64,000 bases of DNA from Deltaproteobacteria bacterium (GCA_002731275.1 PCBK01000030.1:198377-262376); one strand, 5' to 3'; positions 1 through 9,613 are shown, counted from the stretch's first letter. Notes: generated by a model from the letters alone, not told the origin. Numbers and translations: made by a program.

Positions 1-69
1 CCGGAATTGACAGAATGAAGGACTGACGCGTTTAGTAGAAGCGTTTTGCATATACAGAATTTTGTCCAT
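1..69 (-). CDS. Possible 5' end of next ccm gene (partial)
   Basis: An ATG at 69 on the minus strand opens a frame that stays open for 23 codons to the window edge. It lies 95 nt downstream of ccmB on the same strand, where ccmC usually follows. The visible residues are too few to assign a family and no strong ribosome binding site is seen, so this is only a positional guess. Confidence 0.25.
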   Translation of the reverse strand, partial: MDKILYMQNASTKRVSPSFCQFR

Positions 70-164
70 TGGTGCAAGATCTTTCGCAAAGAACTATCCT
101 TTTTCAAGGGCAAAAAATCGTGAAAAATCGAATGTCGAGTTGTTTTTTCTGCGGACAAGAGGGT

Positions 165-851
165 TTATTGTTCAAATTGAAAGCGGAACAACCACAACCC
201 AACGACGAGAAAAAAAATGTCGAAGAAAGCCAAGCCACGGATCCAAAAGGACGTATGTGGAATGCCCGCCTGTCCGATCAGCTCATTGGTCGCTTGCGCG
301 CCAGCGATCACGACAGGAAGTGCAACAGGCAAAAACAACAAGGGAAGCAACGCGTCGCGAAAACGTGCGTTGAGCAGCAACGTCGCCATCAACGTACCAA
401 TGATCGAGAAGCCCCACATGCCGAGCAGAAAGATAGGTACAGCGGAGAGCACAAAGGAGGAGAGAGAGACCCCAAACATCACCGACGCGAGTGGAACAGC
501 CCACATCGCGCACAAAAACAAGAACAACATCAACGCGCCTTGCTTGGCCAAAAACAACGCCTCTTTGGGAACGGGCGCCATGCGCAAACCTTCGAGGCCT
601 TCGTCCTCTCGCTCTGCGGCGTAGAGTTGGTTCATCCCAAGCGTCCCTGCAAACGCCAAAATGGACCACAACACCCCGGCCAAGATCTCACGCTGGATAG
701 AAGGATCTACACGCAAAGAGAGACCAAAGATACCGAGTGACACCACCACAAAAAAGAACATCATGGTCAAACGATCGCGACTGCGCCATTCGAGCAACAA
801 GTCCTTACGCAACAACCACCATACCTGCCGAAAAAACATACGATTCTCCAT
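165..851 (-). CDS. ccmB: Heme exporter subunit CcmB
   Basis: A 228-residue, six-helix-type membrane protein. CcmB is the membrane subunit of the CcmAB(C) heme-handling ABC system of cytochrome c maturation (system I). Visible hallmarks are the N-terminal stretch WWLLRKDLLLEWRSRD, a short loop AAEREDEGLEGLRMAPVP after the second hydrophobic segment (the family's conserved ERxxGxLExLxxxP-like loop) and successive hydrophobic segments to the C-terminus. The ATG at 851 (MENRMFF) is preferred to a start farther upstream because the extra residues are hydrophilic and non-conserved; the ATG at 839 (MFFRQ) is also possible. The length matches the family (about 220 residues). ccmA or ccmC would be expected outside the window. 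Confidence 0.85.
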   Translation of the reverse strand: MENRMFFRQVWWLLRKDLLLEWRSRDRLTMMFFFVVVSLGIFGLSLRVDPSIQREILAGVLWSILAFAGTLGMNQLYAAEREDEGLEGLRMAPVPKEALFLAKQGALMLFLFLCAMWAVPLASVMFGVSLSSFVLSAVPIFLLGMWGFSIIGTLMATLLLNARFRDALLPLLFLPVALPVVIAGAQATNELIGQAGIPHTSFWIRGLAFFDIFFLVVGLWLFRFQFEQ

Positions 852-1222
852 GTGACCACGCACACAGATGTGCACATGACCTTCCTTTAACTTACCATAC
901 ACGCAACGGATTTCTATTTCAAACTCTGAACCCACATTGACCTGTTCATCATTTGATCAAGAGAGTCCGGCTATGTACGAGACATTTCAGCCCAAGTCAA
1001 GGCCCAATCCGTAGGGGTATGTCCCCCTTTTACCCAAACAAATACGCACAATACTTGCAGTTCAGCCCGGCCCGTGGCAGACTGTCGTCTATCTTTAAGA
1101 GAAAAGAGGTCACCTCTGTATGTCGGAGCTGTCTTCGGCATGCGTAAAGAAGAGGTTTTTATCATATTTTTCCATCTCGCGCTCGCGGAGACATTCTTCC
1201 AACGGACGGGAAAGCAAAAACG
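852..1222. other. Divergent intergenic region
   Basis: 371 bp separate ccmB (leftward) from the large receiver-PATAN gene (rightward), so promoters for both should lie here. I see no open frame with a credible start, no tRNA and no strong hairpin. Confidence 0.5.
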
Positions 1223-4200
1223 ATGCAACAAAACGAACACATACTGATCATCGGCTCTTCAGAGGAAAGTCGTCAAACACACCGCCAAACCTTGCTCGGT
1301 GCACACTTTCACTCTTCTATCATCCAAGAAGAAAGCAGCCTCGAAGAGGTCCTCTCTTCGCACCCCACACCTGCTCTTGTTCTCGCAAGTATGCCCATTA
1401 CTGCGGCCCAACGGGCGCTCATACAATCGCTCAAAGCAAGCGACTTTCGCCCACTGTTGCTCTTTTTGCTGCCAAAAGAAAACCGCTCACAAGCCACAGA
1501 AGCACTCGAACTCGGTGCCGACGAGATCCTTCGTGAACCTTACACATCACACGATCTTATCACCCGCATTCAGCTCCTGATGGAGCGACGCCGACGCGAA
1601 AGTATCGGCCGCCCAACGAGCGAAACATCAGGTGTCCTCGACGACATCTCCATCCGCGAGATTGTCGAGCTGTTCAAGCTCGGAGGTGGTAGCGCAGAAG
1701 TCATCATCAAATCCCCCTCTGTACGCGGGAAACTTTACTTTCGGGGCGGTACGCTCTGTGGCGCGCTGCTCAACCAACACGAAGGCATCGAAGCACTTAT
1801 CCGGCTCCTCCAAATCGAGCAAGGCACCTTCCACATCTCTCCAGAGACCTCCAGCGAAGACCCCGCCTCACACAACATCAATGTGCCCGATCCACTCTCA
1901 AAAGCCGCACAAGCACTCGGCTACTGGGAAACACTCCTCCAACAGCTCCCCTCTCGCTCCCAACAAATACACGTGGACTTCGAGCGCGTAGAGGATGAAT
2001 TTGGCGATCTCAACGATCTCTCCCACCAACTCCTCTGGCAACTCTCTGCGCACCGCTCCCTCGAAGGAATGCTCAACGATCTCGAAGGGGACAGTGTCGC
2101 AGCACTCGAAGAACTCGTCCGCCTTTACAACGCAGACTACTTCACCGTAGTCCCTCCTGGCTCTGCGACCTTCTCCGAGCCGAGAAGCCAGGCCGAGCTC
2201 ATCGAAGCCGTCTCAAGTCAACATCTCCCCCAACCTTCGAGTGAGTTCTCCAACTTTGACACACTCCTCGCAGCTGCCGCACAAGAAGCCGCCATGCACC
2301 TTGTCGCCGCCGCGAGCCCTGTTGACGGGAGCCAAACACTCGACCCCGAACAATCCCCCTCCTTCTTTGATCTCCCCGCACTTGAGCTGCAACCTCCCCT
2401 CCCCCCATCAAGACCATCGACCTCAAGCGCGCAACGACAGAGCACCTCACGAGAGAGCTTCTCGACAGTCTCCAAAGAATCGATCCCCGGACTCCTGCAA
2501 CAACTCCGTCAGGACGCGTCTTCCCCCAACCACCTTGCGCGCACATCGCCCTTCTCGCCATCTAGCGCGAATATCGACAGCGCAAGCAGCCGTGGTGACC
2601 TGACAACACGTCCTACCGATCGTTCTACACGTCCTGAGATGGAAACGCTCGCCCCTGACCATCGCACCGACATCGATACCCTCCTCCCACCTGACGAACC
2701 GTTCGATCGTGGTAGTGGCAGCATGATCGTCGCCATCGAGCCAGAATCATCGAGCACGCACACGTCAGAGGACCTTCCAGCACCTCCCTTCCCCGATGTG
2801 CTAGATGACGAAGAAGAGGAAGTTCCCGCCAAAAGCGAGCCCATCTCAAATGAGAGCCCAAGCTTCGTCATTGGAAATGACCCCGTCTTTTCGGCACACA
2901 ACGCTCCTGCGACTGTGCCAGACGTCATCGCAGCCTCAGAGGACGATCTCAAAGACGTTTGGGAGCTCAGGACCACCAGCAAAGGTTCCAAATCTCAGCT
3001 CTCGCAAGAAGAAGTTGTCCTGCTCTTGCCAAAAGACGACCCCGTCAAGGCCGAAAAACACGAACTCGAAGCTGACGAAGAAGAGACCACAACGGTCTCT
3101 GTCGAAGAGACACCCGCCAAAAAAGCAGAGAACTTCTCCCTCGAAACGACGGGACAAGATCTCATGGCACACATCCTCAAAACGGAATCCTCACAGGCGC
3201 TCAACAAGCTGCTCGAATCCGGCTTCGAGATCACTCCCACTTCGGATGAAGAGAAAGGCGAAGAGGAACCTGTACTTGTCCTCAAAACAGAGACTGGTGA
3301 GGAGAAATCAAACGGCGCAGGCCACACCAAGATTCAAACACACGCCGCAGAGTCACAATCTCCTACTGAGACCATCCCCTTTGGCATGACTCTTGACCAT
3401 ATCAAGGGTACACAATCATCGGCGAGCTTCTCACTTGAGTTGGACAGTGAAGAAGACACTTCCAGCGCACCAGAGGCCAACAAAGTCGAGGCGATCTCAC
3501 TCCACCTCGACGATGATGTCGATGATCTACTGCTCGATACACCTGCACCCACAACACCCGCTCCCCAAAAATCATCGAAGGTCCCACAACGCTCGGATTT
3601 AGGGTTGAGTGATGAGTTTTTCATCGAAGACCTCACCCCCAAACAACGAAACGATGCGTGGATCTGGATCCTCGCGGTTGTCGTACTCGTCGGTGCAGGG
3701 CTCGCCGGATGGTATCGACGAAAGATGCTCAACGAAGCCAATCCCGGTACACGGAAAGTCACAACCAATCGACAAGTCCGTAGACGTCCTCCAACAGCAC
3801 CGCGTCCCGCTGCGCGCCCAGAACCTCGCCCCGAGGCGCTCGCCGCAGCACAAGTGGATGCAGGCGACAACGACGCAGACGCAAGCTCCACGGATGAAGA
3901 CACCGTCGGAGGCAACACCCCCGATACACAAGAGGTCACACCGCCTGTTGTGCGAAGACGCGTCACACCGCCTGTTGTTCGACGCCCACGGACGAGAAGA
4001 CGTGTCGTCGCAAGACGTCGGCAGACACCACCGAGACGCCGCGCGAGCTCAAAAAGCAGTGTGATGCGTATGCTCCGCACGGCCCAACGCCTCAAGAGAC
4101 GTGAGCGATTTAAGCAGGCAGAGCGAATCCTTCGTCGTGCATTGCGCAAACAACCAAGAATGGTCCCACTCCTCACCACCCTCGGAAATGTCCTCTACGA

Positions 4201-4423
4201 GCAGAACAAGAGCTCAAAGGCGCTTCGCTACCTCGAACGCGCGTACCGCATCAGCCCACGTCAAACAAGCGGTGGTCTGGTCACACTTGGAAGTATTTAT
4301 TACGAAAAAAGCAAGCCCAACAAGGCGCGCAACATCTACAAAGAGTACCTTCGACTCTTCCCCCGTGGAAAACACGTCCGAGATGTGCGCAGTATGCTCA
4401 AAAGCATCAACCTCAATCGATAA
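1223..4423 (+). CDS. Receiver-like / PATAN (DUF4388) / TPR membrane protein
   Basis: 1066 residues. Residues about 6-120 look like a response-regulator receiver fold (HILIIGSSEES, ALELGADEILREPYTSHDLITRIQLL), although the usual acidic pocket and phospho-Asp are not clear. Residues about 136-215 match the DUF4388/PATAN fold (GVLDDISIREIVELFKLG, GKLYFRGGTLCGALL). A long Ser/Pro/acidic low-complexity linker follows to about 800. One transmembrane segment lies near 813-830 (WIWILAVVVLVGAGLAGWY). A Pro/Arg-rich stretch comes next, and the C-terminus carries TPR-like helices (TLGNVLYEQNKSSKALRYLERAYRISP). PATAN proteins are known in myxobacteria and deltaproteobacteria next to two-component and Ras-like signalling. 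Orientation would put the receiver and PATAN inside the cell and the TPRs outside. Function is not known. Confidence 0.8.
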   Translation: MQQNEHILIIGSSEESRQTHRQTLLGAHFHSSIIQEESSLEEVLSSHPTPALVLASMPITAAQRALIQSLKASDFRPLLLFLLPKENRSQATEALELGADEILREPYTSHDLITRIQLLMERRRRESIGRPTSETSGVLDDISIREIVELFKLGGGSAEVIIKSPSVRGKLYFRGGTLCGALLNQHEGIEALIRLLQIEQGTFHISPETSSEDPASHNINVPDPLSKAAQALGYWETLLQQLPSRSQQIHVDFERVEDEFGDLNDLSHQLLWQLSAHRSLEGMLNDLEGDSVAALEELVRLYNADYFTVVPPGSATFSEPRSQAELIEAVSSQHLPQPSSEFSNFDTLLAAAAQEAAMHLVAAASPVDGSQTLDPEQSPSFFDLPALELQPPLPPSRPSTSSAQRQSTSRESFSTVSKESIPGLLQQLRQDASSPNHLARTSPFSPSSANIDSASSRGDLTTRPTDRSTRPEMETLAPDHRTDIDTLLPPDEPFDRGSGSMIVAIEPESSSTHTSEDLPAPPFPDVLDDEEEEVPAKSEPISNESPSFVIGNDPVFSAHNAPATVPDVIAASEDDLKDVWELRTTSKGSKSQLSQEEVVLLLPKDDPVKAEKHELEADEEETTTVSVEETPAKKAENFSLETTGQDLMAHILKTESSQALNKLLESGFEITPTSDEEKGEEEPVLVLKTETGEEKSNGAGHTKIQTHAAESQSPTETIPFGMTLDHIKGTQSSASFSLELDSEEDTSSAPEANKVEAISLHLDDDVDDLLLDTPAPTTPAPQKSSKVPQRSDLGLSDEFFIEDLTPKQRNDAWIWILAVVVLVGAGLAGWYRRKMLNEANPGTRKVTTNRQVRRRPPTAPRPAARPEPRPEALAAAQVDAGDNDADASSTDEDTVGGNTPDTQEVTPPVVRRRVTPPVVRRPRTRRRVVARRRQTPPRRRASSKSSVMRMLRTAQRLKRRERFKQAERILRRALRKQPRMVPLLTTLGNVLYEQNKSSKALRYLERAYRISPRQTSGGLVTLGSIYYEKSKPNKARNIYKEYLRLFPRGKHVRDVRSMLKSINLNR

Positions 4424-4462
4424 CCCTCCCCCCTCTTTTCTCCTCCCCAAAACAACTCTCTG

Positions 4463-5386
4463 TTATGTTCCCACAGGGTGCCAAGCTGTCTTCCACTCAA
4501 TGTAAGGCGTGAGTGCGTAGAGACTTTGCATGTCTTCGCTCTTCCAATCTTTGGCAGGTGGATCGTCGAAGATACTTACGCGCTTGACATTTTCGGCGGA
4601 GAGCTTCTGAATATCTGCGATCTGCTCTTCGGGACCACCGTAGCAAGCGATCGCGTTCAAATCCATATGACCGGCGATGTGGGAGATCAGCTCATCGCGC
4701 TTCCCTGTAAGGATATTGACGACACCACCGGGCAGGTCGCTCGTCGCGAGGACTTCAGCAAGCTCAATCGCGATGGTCGGTGCGTCATTCTCCACGATCA
4801 AGATACAGCTGTTACCACTGACAATGACAGGCGCAAAGGCCGAGACAAGTCCAAGCAAAGGCGAATGCATCGAACTAAAGACCGTCACGACACCTGTGGG
4901 CTCGGGGAAGGTAAAGTTGAAAAAGGACGACGCGACGGGGTTGACGCTGCCCAATACTTGAGCGTACTTGTCAGCCCAGCCAGCATACCAGAAGATACGA
5001 TCGACAGTCGCGTCGATCTCTTCACTCGCGTCTTTCGCAGAGAATCCAGCGTGTTGTGTCAGACAACGCTCAAAGACTTCACGTCGTGATTCGAGCATCT
5101 CAGCCATGCGATACATGATCTGGCTGCGATTAAACGCGCTCCTTTTGGCCCAACCAGCTTGCGCTTTTCGCGCGACGACGAGCGCATTGCGAAAGTCTTT
5201 TCGAGTTGCCCACGCGTAATTTGCCACGAGTTTGCCCTCTTTGTCTTTGAGTTGCAGGTAACGACCACGCTCCGAGCGAGGAAACCCTCCCCCGATAAAG
5301 AGTTTGTACGTCTTGGCTACACTGATCCGTGCGGCGCTTGTAGGAGACACCTTCTTCTTGGAATTGGAATTGCTTTTTTTGGTCAT
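4463..5386 (-). CDS. Truncated, non-catalytic aldehyde dehydrogenase-like protein (ALDH16 C-domain type)
   Basis: 307 residues of aldehyde dehydrogenase fold, ending before the catalytic half. Recognisable are YKLFIGGGFPRSE, the WAKRSAFNRSQIMYRMAEML helix, TGVVTVFSSMHSPLLGLVSAF (where active enzymes have the PWNFP Asn) and LPGGVVNILTG. The Asn, Glu and Cys catalytic residues are absent. The ATG at 5386 is chosen over a GTG at 5401 because a GAGGAGAG site precedes it, beginning right after the stop of the upstream full-length enzyme. The residue total of the two genes and the domain order match ALDH16 proteins, in which a complete ALDH domain is followed by a partial, inactive one. It is probably a structural partner of the neighbour. 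Confidence 0.8.
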   Translation of the reverse strand: MTKKSNSNSKKKVSPTSAARISVAKTYKLFIGGGFPRSERGRYLQLKDKEGKLVANYAWATRKDFRNALVVARKAQAGWAKRSAFNRSQIMYRMAEMLESRREVFERCLTQHAGFSAKDASEEIDATVDRIFWYAGWADKYAQVLGSVNPVASSFFNFTFPEPTGVVTVFSSMHSPLLGLVSAFAPVIVSGNSCILIVENDAPTIAIELAEVLATSDLPGGVVNILTGKRDELISHIAGHMDLNAIACYGGPEEQIADIQKLSAENVKRVSIFDDPPAKDWKSEDMQSLYALTPYIEWKTAWHPVGT

Positions 5387-5397
5387 GCTCTCTCTCC

Positions 5398-6951
5398 TCA
5401 CCGTACACGCAAGTAGGGCAACAATCCGTGAAGACCACCTTCGCGGCCAAAGCCACTCTCTTTATAGCCCCCAAAGGGACTACCTGGATCGAACTTGTTA
5501 AATGTATTGCCCCAAATCACACCCGCGCGGATGGAACCTGCCATTTGATAGACTTTGCTGCCTTTGTCGCTCCAAATCCCGGCAGACAAACCATACGGTG
5601 TGTTGTTGGCTTTCGTGATCGCCTCTTGTGGTGTACGGAAGGTCAACACTGCAAGGACAGGTCCAAAGATCTCTTCTTGTGCGATACGATGGGATTGTGC
5701 GACGTCTGAGAAGAACGTTGGACGACAAAAATACCCGCGCTCAGGTAACGAGACCGGCGCTTCAAACTTGGTGGCACCTTCTTTGACGCCGAAGTCAACG
5801 AGCTCGTTGATCTTATCGAGCTGCATCTTGGAGTTGATCGCCCCAACGTCCGTGTTCTTGTCGAGTGGATCGCCCACACGCAAGGTGGCCATCCGGTCGC
5901 GCAGTTTGTCGAGGACGATGTCCGCGACGCTCTCTTGTACGAGCAAACGAGAGCCTGCACAGCAGACGTGGCCCTGGTTAAAGAAGATGCCCTGGATGAT
6001 ACCTTCGACGGCCTGATCGAGCGGTGCGTCTTCGAAGATGATGTTGGCACCTTTCCCGCCAAGCTCAAGTGTGAGGCTTTTTCTGGTCCCAGCGAGCGCA
6101 CGTTGGATAATTTTGCCAACCTCAGTCGAGCCTGTGAAGGCGACTTTGTCGACATCGGGGTGTGTCGTCAGCGCGGCACCTGTCGCGCCAGCACCGTTGA
6201 CAATGTTGACGACACCAGGGGGAAGATCGGCTTCCTGGATGATCTCAGCCAACTTCATCGCGGTCAGAGGTGTCGTCTCGGCAGGCTTGAGAACGACTGT
6301 GTTTCCAGCAGCGAGTGCCGGCGCGATCTTCCAGGCGGCCATCAACAGAGGGAAGTTCCAGGGGATGACCTGTCCGGCGACCCCGAGGGAGGAGACCTTT
6401 GCACCAGGGAAGGCATAGTCGAGCTTGTCGGCCCAACCAGCGTAATACAGAAAGTGTGCTGCGGTCAGTGGGATATCGATATCCCTCGACTCTTTGATCG
6501 GCTTACCACCGTCCATCGTCTCAAGCAGCGCAAGCTCGCGGGCTTTCTCTTGAATCATCCGGCCGATGCGATAGATATACTTGCCACGCTCTTTGCCCGG
6601 CATCTTGGACCACACATTGTCATACGCCTTACGAGCAGCGGTCACCGCTTTGTTCACGGTCTTCTCGTCTGCCGTCGCGACCTCAACGAGGACCTCTTCA
6701 GTGCTCGGGTTGATCGACGCAAAGTGGTCCTTACCCTTGACAAATTCGCCATTGATGAAGTGACCATACTGCGACTCATACTGGCAGTGGTCGGGATTTT
6801 CGGGGGCAGGATCGTACGCCCACATATCACCAAACATCAGCGAGATCGCATCACTTTGTGTCTGTTTGTTGTCGGACACCTCTTGCTTGGTCTTTTTGTT
6901 CTTGCCCTTGGGCGCCTTGGATTGGCTTTTCTTTGGAGCCTTTTTATTCAT
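5398..6951 (-). CDS. NAD(P)-dependent aldehyde dehydrogenase
   Basis: 517 residues, full-length aldehyde dehydrogenase. A Lys/Gln-rich N-terminal extension of about 35 residues precedes the fold. The catalytic set is intact: VIPWNFPLLMAAWK (Asn), FTGSTEVGKII (cofactor loop), LELGGKGANIIFEDA (general-base Glu) and FFNQGHVCCAGSR (nucleophilic Cys). The C-terminal EEIFGPVLAVL and PFGGYKESGFGRE are typical. The gene lies in an operon deoC > this gene > truncated ALDH-like gene, with a 50-nt gap upstream and about 12 nt downstream. With deoC this suggests oxidation of acetaldehyde or another aldehyde released by the aldolase. AAGGA precedes the ATG. Confidence 0.93.
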   Translation of the reverse strand: MNKKAPKKSQSKAPKGKNKKTKQEVSDNKQTQSDAISLMFGDMWAYDPAPENPDHCQYESQYGHFINGEFVKGKDHFASINPSTEEVLVEVATADEKTVNKAVTAARKAYDNVWSKMPGKERGKYIYRIGRMIQEKARELALLETMDGGKPIKESRDIDIPLTAAHFLYYAGWADKLDYAFPGAKVSSLGVAGQVIPWNFPLLMAAWKIAPALAAGNTVVLKPAETTPLTAMKLAEIIQEADLPPGVVNIVNGAGATGAALTTHPDVDKVAFTGSTEVGKIIQRALAGTRKSLTLELGGKGANIIFEDAPLDQAVEGIIQGIFFNQGHVCCAGSRLLVQESVADIVLDKLRDRMATLRVGDPLDKNTDVGAINSKMQLDKINELVDFGVKEGATKFEAPVSLPERGYFCRPTFFSDVAQSHRIAQEEIFGPVLAVLTFRTPQEAITKANNTPYGLSAGIWSDKGSKVYQMAGSIRAGVIWGNTFNKFDPGSPFGGYKESGFGREGGLHGLLPYLRVR

Positions 6952-7001
6952 GGGTACCGTTCCTTTTCGGAAGGAGAGTGTCTATGTACAAAAAAAGCGA
7001 A

Positions 7002-7898
7002 TTAGTCGAGACTAAAGTAGTGACTGGATTGGTAACGTCCTGTGTCTTGTCGCTGCCACTGCATCAACACATCGTTGAGCAGGGAGGACGCACCAAAGCG
7101 GAACATTGAGGGGTCCAGCCAATCGTCTCCAAGGGTCTCTTTGACCATACAGAGGTATTGCCATGCGAGTTTGGCTGTACGAATGCCACCAGCAGGCTTC
7201 ATCCCGATCTTGATGCCAGTCTTTTTATAATGATCGCGGATCGCTTCGAGCATCACCAGCGTGACAGGTAACGTCGCGGCAGGTGAAACTTTTCCAGTAG
7301 ACGTCTTAATAAAGTCGGCGCCAGCGTCCATCGCGATATGAGAGGCCTTTCGCACTTGGTCATATGTGTGCAGCTCACCGGTCTCAAGGATGACCTTCAA
7401 GTGGGCAGGACCACAGGCCTCTTTGAACGCCACAATCTCGTTGTAGACAGTATTGTAATCACCAGAGAGGAAAGCCCCTCGATTGATCACCATGTCGATC
7501 TCATCAGCGCCTTGCGCGACAGTCTGACGGACCTCTTCTGTACGGATGGGCAAAAAAGATTGACCGCTGGGGAATGCAGTCGCGACCGCTGCGACGTGAA
7601 TCGATGTCCCTTTGAGCGCCTCTTTGGCGATGGAGACCATCGTCGGATAGACACACACCGCTGCGACCGATGGGATGTCAGGATTTTCGACGTGTGGTGT
7701 GCGGGCTTTTTGGCAAAGCATCCGCACCTTTCCTGGTGTGTCCATCCCTTCGAGGGTCGTCAGATCTGTCATCCGAATGATCAGGTCAAGCGCCGCTCGC
7801 TTCGAGGACTTTTTGATACTTCTCTTTTGAAATGATGCCGCTCGTGCCTCAACTTGCACTTGATCCACGGTCGGTATAGAAGGCAACCGATATTCCAT
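7002..7898 (-). CDS. deoC: Deoxyribose-phosphate aldolase
   Basis: 298 residues. DeoC cleaves 2-deoxyribose 5-phosphate to acetaldehyde and glyceraldehyde 3-phosphate. The Schiff-base lysine sits in GADFIKTSTGKV, the second lysine in KPAGGIRT, and the catalytic Asp in EIDMVINRGAF. It belongs to the longer DeoC type (E. coli-like, about 260 residues) with an N-terminal extension. The start at 7898 (MEYRLPS) is supported by AGG about 9 nt upstream; an in-frame start at 7988 would add a non-conserved leader. It is the first gene of an operon with two aldehyde-dehydrogenase-like genes, suggesting deoxynucleoside catabolism or aldehyde handling. Confidence 0.93.
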   Translation of the reverse strand: MEYRLPSIPTVDQVQVEARAASFQKRSIKKSSKRAALDLIIRMTDLTTLEGMDTPGKVRMLCQKARTPHVENPDIPSVAAVCVYPTMVSIAKEALKGTSIHVAAVATAFPSGQSFLPIRTEEVRQTVAQGADEIDMVINRGAFLSGDYNTVYNEIVAFKEACGPAHLKVILETGELHTYDQVRKASHIAMDAGADFIKTSTGKVSPAATLPVTLVMLEAIRDHYKKTGIKIGMKPAGGIRTAKLAWQYLCMVKETLGDDWLDPSMFRFGASSLLNDVLMQWQRQDTGRYQSSHYFSLD

Positions 7899-8003
7899 CA
7901 GAATCAACCTTTCGCTCAATTGAAAAATAAAGGAGGCCATACGGCCGCAAAACGCACCGAGTATATCTATCCCCCTACAAAAACGCAAACCAAAGCCCTT
8001 TTT

Positions 8004-8795
8004 CTATCCAACGGCCTCATCTGGATTCTTCAGGATCAATGTCACGTCCCCACAAGACGGCGCAAGCTCGATCTTTGGATGGCGAGGCGCCTCCATCGAA
8101 TACACCGCTTCAAGCTCCCACCCAGACGCCACCACAAGCGCACGCAAATCCTCCGATGGAAAGGTCAGTAACTCGTAGTATTCGTGAATCGTCTCAGGAC
8201 ACCCTTCAACGCCCTCAGTGCTCACGAGGACTTCGATCTGTTCGCGCTTATTGGTCTTATCTCGCCACCGACTCGCATACGCCACACTCGCATACCCACC
8301 TGTAGGGATCGCTGTCATCGAACACACGAATAACGACTCCTTTTGTGTATCGAGCCCTTCACCATCGAGGACCATCAAGCCGACAATATAGAGTCCTCCA
8401 GGGCGTGTGTGTGTGCGAACACTCTGAAGATGTTGGAGAACCGCATCGTGATCAGGTAGATGGCCAATTGACGCGTCGAGGTTGAGTGTGACATCATAGT
8501 GTTCATCTCCCATACAAAGCGCACGCATGTCCCCCTGCACGAGCAGGTGAGGATACCCGTCTAACACCCTCTTCGCACGATCGACCATCCCTTGTGAGAG
8601 ATCGTTGCCTGCCACAAAACACCCCTTCCTCGCGAAAGGCAATAACCACGTCCCTGGACCACATGCAGGATCCATCACTCGCTTCAGCGGGCCATCGAGG
8701 TGGTCAGCACACCAGCGCATGACCTCTCTTTTATCCTCTTCATCCGGCGCAAGTAAAGCTTCGTAAACTGCCGGATAATTGTACAAGCTCTCCAT
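8004..8795 (-). CDS. Class I SAM-dependent methyltransferase
   Basis: 263 residues with a Rossmann methyltransferase core: motif I VMDPACGPGTWLLPFARKG, acidic residue in VAGNDLSQGMV, motif II-like YDVTLNLDASIGHLPDHD, and RPGGLYIVGL. The C-terminal half is a beta-rich extension of the type seen in small-molecule methyltransferases. The ATG at 8795 has GGAG about 6 nt upstream. The substrate cannot be told. It ends about 105 nt upstream of deoC on the same strand and could share a transcript with it. Confidence 0.85.
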   Translation of the reverse strand: MESLYNYPAVYEALLAPDEEDKREVMRWCADHLDGPLKRVMDPACGPGTWLLPFARKGCFVAGNDLSQGMVDRAKRVLDGYPHLLVQGDMRALCMGDEHYDVTLNLDASIGHLPDHDAVLQHLQSVRTHTRPGGLYIVGLMVLDGEGLDTQKESLFVCSMTAIPTGGYASVAYASRWRDKTNKREQIEVLVSTEGVEGCPETIHEYYELLTFPSEDLRALVVASGWELEAVYSMEAPRHPKIELAPSCGDVTLILKNPDEAVG

Positions 8796-9017
8796 TTTCA
8801 CTCCATCTCGCTCAATGAGCCTCACACCCACCATATGTTTGGCTCGCACCTCACAGACGTTTCTCCACCTCTCTCTACAACGTCTGCGCCTATCAAACAA
8901 CCTCTACCCCCTCCCTTAACACAATCACATCCCCGTCCAGACCGGACATTTCTCGCTCTCTTTTTTCATCACTCACGCGCCTATGCGCCTTTCTCACAAC
9001 CCAAAAGGAACAAACAC

Positions 9018-9512
9018 ATGATCAACCAACAAAGTCTACAGCAGTGGCTCGCGCAGAGAAACAAGCAACCTGCCATTGTGTGCGACATCGACGAGACGCT
9101 CTGCACACAATTTGATCATCCGATTGTCCCGGCGATCAGGTTACTTCGACAACTCGCCCCCCCCATCATCCTTCTGTACCTGACGGCCCGACCGGAAGGA
9201 ACAAAAGACGCAACGGTGTCTTTCCTCGAAGCCCAACACATGCCCTTTGTCCAACACCTCTACCTCTGTCCCCGCTGGCAATCCACGACACAACACAAGT
9301 GCGCGAAGATGAGATCTTTTGCCAAGGAGTACAACGTGTTGCTGAGCATCGGAGACGCCGAAGAAGACCAACTCGCGTCAGAGGCCGCCAACATCCCATT
9401 TGCACGCATCTCGCTCGAAGATCCAGCTGGTAGTTGGCACCAGCTCACACCTCGACTTCAAGAAATTGCGAAAACATACTTGCCAAACACACCCCTAAGA
9501 GCTACAGAATGA
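9018..9512 (+). CDS. HAD-superfamily phosphatase-like protein
   Basis: 164 residues with HAD motif I VCDIDETLC (DxDxT nucleophile and acid/base), motif II LYLTARPEG, Lys in HKCAKMRSF and motif IV IGDAEEDQ. This resembles small capless HAD phosphatases. The ATG at 9018 is chosen because AAAAGGAA lies about 8 nt upstream and the HAD fold starts 20 residues later; an in-frame start at 8835 would add a non-homologous leader. Its TGA overlaps the ATG of a 34-residue membrane peptide (ATGA), implying translational coupling. Confidence 0.85.
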   Translation: MINQQSLQQWLAQRNKQPAIVCDIDETLCTQFDHPIVPAIRLLRQLAPPIILLYLTARPEGTKDATVSFLEAQHMPFVQHLYLCPRWQSTTQHKCAKMRSFAKEYNVLLSIGDAEEDQLASEAANIPFARISLEDPAGSWHQLTPRLQEIAKTYLPNTPLRATE

Positions 9513-9613
9513 AGGGCCGCAACAGAACAAAGAGACATGAGCAGTGTGTTGTGTGGTTTCTCGTGTCTGGTGCGTTGTTGGCGTTCATGATGACATGGCT
9601 CGTAACATTGTAA
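9509..9613 (+). CDS. 34-residue single-span membrane peptide
   Basis: An ATG that shares 4 nt with the stop of the HAD gene opens a 34-codon frame ending in TAA. The first 12 residues are basic and polar (MKGRNRTKRHEQ); the rest form one hydrophobic helix (CVVWFLVSGALLAFMMTWLV). The basic N-terminus predicts an N-in topology. The ATGA overlap and the gene 16 nt downstream make it the middle of a three-gene operon. No homologue is known to me, so existence as a protein is inferred from position and the clean helix. Confidence 0.55.
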   Translation: MKGRNRTKRHEQCVVWFLVSGALLAFMMTWLVTL

